Shown: positions 1 to 6,200 of the stretch, one piece after another
Numbering within the stretch: position 1 is the stretch's first letter
Layout: each line of letters begins with the position of its first letter
Assembly: GCA_003577005.1 (NCBI GenBank)
Contig: QEUW01000364.1
Span: 1 to 7,541, forward strand
Source of the DNA: Chloroflexota bacterium
GTDB lineage: Bacteria > Chloroflexota > Anaerolineae > Caldilineales > Caldilineaceae
Direction: 5' to 3'
DNA: 7,541 nt
Translations under genes and position numbers: made by a program
Notes under the pieces: model-generated
Database searches by the model: none
Told to the model about the DNA's origin: nothing
What the model saw: only the letters and a program-made list of their open reading frames with translations

Positions 1-225
1 CGCCAGCGCACTCGCCGGCGTCAGACTCGCTGTCAGGGCGCCGGCAGCGTAGCTCACGCTCGCCGCCACCACGGCCCCCTGCCCATCTCGCAACTCGAAC
101 GTCGTGCCATTGATGCTCGCCGGGTCCAGCGCCTCGCTGAAGGTCGCCGTCACCACCGTGCTCACCGCCACCCCGCTCGCTCCGGCCACCGGCCCTACGC
201 CCACCACCGTTGGCGCTGTCGTGTC
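1..225 (-). other. SbsA-type Ig-like domain (Big_5), copy 5, cut by window edge (from residue 2414)
   Basis: Starts DTTAPTVVGVGP and contains VTATFSEALDPASI and FELRDGQGAVV. About 75 of the expected 110 residues are present; the GG.TDPRVKD half lies beyond base 1. Its position matches copy 3 in the first spacer. Confidence 0.82.
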
Positions 226-3200
226 CTCTACAATCGAGGTAGAGAAGAGCACATCGACCCAGTAGTTGGAGGCGTTGAACGATTCGGTGGGAAAGCCACT
301 GGTTGCCCCATACCGGAAGACGCCATTGCCGCTCGCGGCACCGGTAGACAGTGCCCGTAAGGGTGGACTATTCACACCGTTCGTGGCGAAGTAATTCTCA
401 TCATAGGCGTATCTACCAACTGCTGCATGGTAGGAGGCGACATAGGTTGTGTTTGCTTCGATCAGAACCGGCGTAGCAAAGAAGACTTGCTGCCAGCCCG
501 AGGCTGTCTCATTGACAAAGGTCGCGCTCGCCAGCAACTGCCCGCTGCTACTCCATAGATTACCGATATGGGTGCCGATGTTTGCAGCGCCCTTGTAGAA
601 GCGGATGCCACTGACATAGCCTGCAATATCCGACTGGAATTTTACCCCCACCTCGATAGCATTGCTGTCGTCCTTTGAAGCCAGGGTGGGCACGGCTGTC
701 TCATCCCAGATGCTTACAAAGGGCGACGGTGCAGCAGTGGTAAAGGACCAGGTGAAATCGTTGGCCAGCGCGTTGCCGGCGACATCTTTGACACGCGGGT
801 CGGTCGATCCCCCGCGGACGAGCGCCGTGTATGTAGTCGAACTCAACAGCAAATCAGTCGGGTCAAGCGTAGCCGTTCGATTTGCTGCGTTATAGCTCAC
901 CGAGGCCGGCACCACAGTATTGGCCGCATCCCGCAGTTGTATCGTCGTTGCGTTAATTGTTGCAGCGTCCATCGGCTCATCGAAGATGACTGTGATGTTG
1001 GCGCCGGCAGCAACATTCACCGAGCCAGCAGGCGGAGTGACCGATGTAACGGTCGGCGGTGTTGTGTCCGGCACATTATCGACCGTCACATCAACCGGCG
1101 ATGAGGTGGTCGTGTTGCCAGCCGCATCACGCGCCACTGCCGTCAACTGGTACGTACCATTTGCCACAGTCGTGCTATCCCACGAAACTGCATACGGCGC
1201 AACCGTATCCTCTGCCCCGAGGTTGGCGCCATTGAGGCGGAATTGCACGCCGGCCACAGCAACATTATCAGATGCAGTAGCTGCCACGGCAACCGTCCCT
1301 GTCACGACAGCCCCATTCGCCGGGCTAGAGATTGCCACCGTCGGGGCTTCCGTATCTGGCGGGATCGGCGTAGTGGAGGCCTGGTAGAGCCCGTTCTGGG
1401 CCGGGAAGATGACATAAGTGACACCCTTAATCACTTCCGTCGAGAAGCTGATTGGCGCCCCATTGTAGTTGATACTGGTGATGGCGCCTGCGCTAGTCTG
1501 AGCTGGCAACATTGCTCGCAAGTTGCGAGCGCCTGTACCTGCGTTGATCGAGAATGTAAGCGTATTGCCATTCCAGTTGAGCGAGCTGAAGGCAGAGCTA
1601 TTGCGCCCATCCACCCAGGTGAGCATTTGGCGCGCGGTGATGACGGGCACACCCCTTGCCTGAGCCGATTGGATGATCGCAACAGGATTGTCGGTGTCAC
1701 GGTCGGTGTGCATATTGGCCGTGAACGCACCGTAATATCCCTCGGGGCCCAACGCCCGATCCAATAGCACATCGGCTGTTGCCGGATAATTTTGATTGGA
1801 CTCATCGGTCATCTGCGTCGTGGCCTGATAGACGTCGATAAGTGTCCCGTCCAGATCGGCAAAGCGCATGATCATACCGGAACCAGTAAAGAACCCATCG
1901 CGCCCGTTGACCCAACTGCCAGGGAAATAGTAGTAGTTCGTATCCAGGCGAATCCCATGTTGAGCGGAGACAAGAGCCTGGGTAGCCCAATCGCTCCATG
2001 CAATACAGTGCGTTCTGTTGGTTACTGGTGCAGGCAAGGTGCTATACTTCGCCTGGAAGCCGGCCAGTTGGCTGCTGAAATCGGCAGCGAGCGAACTCGC
2101 CGTATAATCGGCGCATCCGGTGTTTACATGCAGAGCCACCTCAAACCCGGCTGCGTTGTAGGTAAACGCTTCCTCTGCGGTAAAGGGTGAGACGGTGTAG
2201 ACGTACGAAGTGCCTCTGATGCACTCCCAGTCGGCTACGGAACAATTCGGCGGGCTGAGTTGCTGGAAGGTGTCAAAATGTAGTTTTGTCAACCCAACAC
2301 CGTGATCATCCCCTGTCATAATCACCACTGCTTTGTGATTCTTGGGGAAGTACCAGAAGCGTGGCAAAGGTTTGCGGTCGGCATTCATGTACAGGATCAG
2401 ATTAGCAAGCAGCCGCTGCTGCTCATCTGCCTGGGGAATGGCGACTTTATCCAGATTCACCCAGTCTGGTTCGGGCGCGCCCTCAAGATTGCCGTAGAAC
2501 ATATCGTTGGAACGGTTTGGCACCAAGCCATCACGGTTCTGCCCAGCCCAGGCAGGATTCCCCTGGCGCGTGTAGACGATGGAACGAGCCAGATCATAGG
2601 TAAAGGCTGCCGCCTGGCCACCGTTGCTGCCTACGGTGCGGAGGGTGGCTGCGGGTGCGTTGCCGGCTGCCGGTGTCGTTGCATTCGTGTAAAGCGTTGC
2701 AACACGATTGGCGCCCGCGAGGTTATACAGATCAGCAGTGCCGTGGAACTGGATGGTTTCGCCAACAATGCCAAACCCGGGCTGCGTCGTCGTATCGACA
2801 AGCAGATATCCTTCGGCAAGCGTGGCAGGTGTAGTAGTCAGGCCCAACAAGCCGGCCAACTGCTTATCAGGACGCATAGCAATGAGGTTGCCGCCGGCTG
2901 TCACCCAGTTGGTGAACATTGTCACTTGCGCTGATGTAAGCGGCATCTCACCCAGGATCACCACATCGTATGCGTCAAGCGTGGCCGCCGACACTTTAGA
3001 AATATCAGTGGCAAGGAACAGATTGAGCCCTTCTGCCCGCAAGATTTCCGTGTAGTAGCGACTAAACGGATTAGCGGCCGCGCTGATCACCAAGATCGGG
3101 CCACCTGGTCCATCATCAGGTGGGACCGGCGGCGGATCCGCGGTCGTAAATGAATAAACATGGTTGCTTGCCAACGCATTGCCGGCAACATCTTTTACGC

Positions 3201-6200
3201 GTGGGTCGGTGGCGCCACCCTTGACCGTGACGACGTAAGTGGTGGAGAAGGTCAACGGATCGGTTGGATCAATCGTGACCGTACGCGCCGCGGCATTGTA
3301 GGTGACTGTGGTCGGAATCAGGTTATTGGCTGCATCGCGGAGTTCAACTGTGTTCGCACCGACAGTCGCAGCATCAAGCGGTTCGTTAAAGGTCACCGTA
3401 GCGTTTACGTTGAGGCCAACGCCGGTCGCCCCATTGGCAGGGGCAAAGGAGACGACTTGTGGCGGCGCCGTGTCAGGGCCAGTTGATGCCACAAACACAA
3501 CATCTACCCAGTAATTGGACGAACCGGCTGACTGGCCAGGGAAGGCGCTGTTGCCATACCGGTAGACACCGTTGCCCCCATCGGCGCCATCGGCCAAAGC
3601 ACGCAGCGGGGCATTGTTGACGCCGCTATTGGCGAAGTAATTTACGTCTTGTGAATAGAAGCCCACCGACGTATGGTAGGAGGCAACATAGGTAACATTT
3701 GCGTTGATCAGAATTGGCGCGGCAAAGTTCGCCTGTTGCCAGCCACTGGCTGTCTCATCGGTAAAGGTTACGCTCCCCAGCAATTGTCCATCGCGCGTCC
3801 ACAGATTGCCAATGTGGCTCCCCGTATTGCTTGGCCCCTTGTAGAAACGAATACCGGTGATATAGCCATCCATATCGGCCTGGAACTTGACACCAAGCTC
3901 AACCGCGCTGGGGTCGTTCTCTGTGACCAGGGTTGGCACTGCCGACCCATCCCAGATGCTGCACGGACAGTTGGAACCGGGGCCTGCCGATGTAGTAAAC
4001 GACCAGACGAAGTTGCTAGCCAGCGCATTGCCTGCCACATCTTTCACCCGCGGGTCGGTTGCACCGCCCCGAATGAGCGCCGTATATTGAACCGCATTGG
4101 CTAATGGATTGCTCGGAGTCAGCGTGGCGGTCTGAGTTGTCGCGTTGTACGTTACAGTTGCCGGCACCAGATTGTTGGCGGCGTCGCGCAACTCAAACGT
4201 GCTGCCACTAATGGTTGCCGGGTCCATTGGCTCGCTAAAGACCGCCGTCAAGACGCTGTCCGGGCTGACATTTGCGGCCCCGTTGGCCGGTGTGACCGAT
4301 GTGACGGTCGGCGGCGTAGTATCGACCGGGTTGTTCACCGTCACGACGACCGGGCTGGAGGTCGTTGTATTTCCTGCCGCATCACGAGCCACTGCTGTCA
4401 GCGTGTGCGAACCGTTTGACGTGGTTACCGTATTCCACGGAATGGAGTAAGGCGCAACTGTATCTTCCGCCCCCAGGTTTACCCCGTCTACTCTGAATTG
4501 TACCCCGGCAACACCAAAGTTATCGGTTGCATTTGCAGTCACCGTCACCGTCCCTACAACCTCTGCCCCATTCGCCGGACTGGTAATGGTGACAGCCGGT
4601 GGCTGAGTGTCTGGGTCATTGGTGACATTGACAGTAATGCTGGCGGGGTTCCCAAGATTTGCGCTGTCATCGGCAGCGCGGCTCATGATGGTCACGGAAC
4701 CGGTCCCGGCGGGCGTCCAACTGTAACTCCAGTTTGCGCGCCCCTCTGCTCGACGCCAGCTTGCACCGCCATCAACTGAGACCTCGACACCGCCAACAAC
4801 GCCACCCACATCGGTCGCTGTGCCAGCTACAAGGATCGGAACACCGCTCTGGACGGTCGCGCCCGCACTGGGTGAGGCAATCGTAGTGGTAGGCGGGGTA
4901 GTGTCGGTCGATTGCGTTGCCGGCACCAGACCAGGTTGCAGCGTGTAAGGCTGAACACCCATGTCGGCAAACAGATTGACTGTAGCCTGCCGCATGCGTA
5001 CGTCCGGTGTCGAACTGCTTCGGTCATGGTTGCCATCCAGCCCCCAAGACCACTGCACCGTACCGGCGCCAAAGACCAGCGCCCCGCTCTCATGGCGATA
5101 GAGAGTCAGATTATGAGTGGCTGGGCCCTCTTCGTACGTGGAGCCGTGGTCAACCAGAATAACAGCATCATTGACGCTTGTCGTAGAGAGCCGGATCAGG
5201 CCCGGTGGTCGGAAGCCGTTGTCAGCCTCCTCGTCCCACTCGTAGCCCAATGTAAAGTCAGAGAGGGTAGCGGTCTCACCAAGACCCAGGTTGGCGACGC
5301 TCGTATTGCGCCAGAAGCGCATTTTGCCGTCAGCTTCAGGGACTCGGATTGCATAGGTGCCGATGTTGACCTTAAAGATCGTGCCCGTCAGGGCGTTCTC
5401 GGGTCTCCCACCGTCGGCCGGCGGGCTGAAACGGGGATCGCGCCAGGTTCCCGTCCAAACATTGGGCAGCGGATCGATCTTGGCGTTGGCATGGGTCTCC
5501 TTGTAAGAGACTAGCGTCCGATAGGAGGTTCCCGACCCATCGATACTGTTTTCCCAGCGGGTCTTCCAGAAGATCTCGTTGCCGCTAAAGAAGGCGAGAT
5601 GAACGCCAGCGTTACGCGCATTTTCGACATTGGTGCGCTGAGCCGCTGACCAGTATTCATCGTGGCCTACCGACAGAAAAACCTTGTGTCCCAGGAGCTG
5701 TTGACCGCGACGGTCGGTATCGACCCCCGTCGTGTAACTGACATCATAGCCATTGGCCTCAAGCCAGCGCACCATGGGATATTCAGCATTGAAGACCCAG
5801 TCTTCGGCGTATGTTTCGCGGGTAATGAATGGACGGTTGTAGCTCACCTTGTAGGCGCGGCCAGCCGGGAGGCCGACATAGAGGCTATTGCCGCCGTACG
5901 GGTTGTAGGCCTGCCACGTCGTATCGCTGGTCTGGAACAGCAGGTCAGAGCCACTGTTGTCTTCGCGTACAACAAAGACGATATGGCTTGCACCCCCGGT
6001 GTCTGTACGTATCAGTTTGGCAAAATAGATACCTGACGTAGCGTCGGCGGGGACGGTCCACGAAGCCGACTCAGCCCAGTTACCACAATCGATCAACCCG
6101 GTTGCTTCCTCAGAGAGACAGGGCGGCTGGTTCTGGGGCAATGGCACAGAAGGTTGAACCGTAGCAACCTTGCGGGCGCCCATTCCGTTGTAATAGCCCA

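Larger units (their letters stand above)
1..1356 (-). repeat. Four-domain spacer repeat, unit 2 (cut by window edge)
   Basis: Residues 2037-2488 repeat the Big_7, Big_5, DUF4082, Big_5 order of unit 1. The last domain is incomplete at base 1. A shorter related block (DUF4082-Big_5, residues 83-355) sits at the N terminus and lacks the Big_7 and first Big_5. Confidence 0.83.
3142..4611 (-). repeat. Four-domain spacer repeat, unit 1 (Big_7-Big_5-DUF4082-Big_5)
   Basis: Residues 952-1441 form a block with the same domain order as residues 2037-2488. Corresponding domain starts are offset by 1085 residues (Big_7: 952/2037; Big_5: 1048/2133) or 1083 (DUF4082 by the IWD motif: 1170/2252, offset 1082; Big_5: 1331/2414). 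Similarity is visible in the DNA too but is clearly diverged, so this is an old duplication. Confidence 0.85.

Noticed and set aside
662..1387. Plus-strand open frames at 662-895 and 920-1387 that resemble a small Ala/Val/Thr-rich protein
   Set aside because: They are antisense to DUF4082 copy 3, Big_5 copy 4 and Big_7 copy 2, which are well supported in the minus frame.
2302..2934. Plus-strand open frame of 210 codons
   Set aside because: It lies opposite the amidotransferase-fold and NodB-like coding region, including the GDDH motif, and has no family features or convincing ribosome binding site.
4912..5514. Plus-strand open frame of 200 codons
   Set aside because: It lies wholly opposite the strongly conserved dimethylformamidase-like module; its translation has no recognisable domain and is Arg-rich, as expected for an antisense frame.
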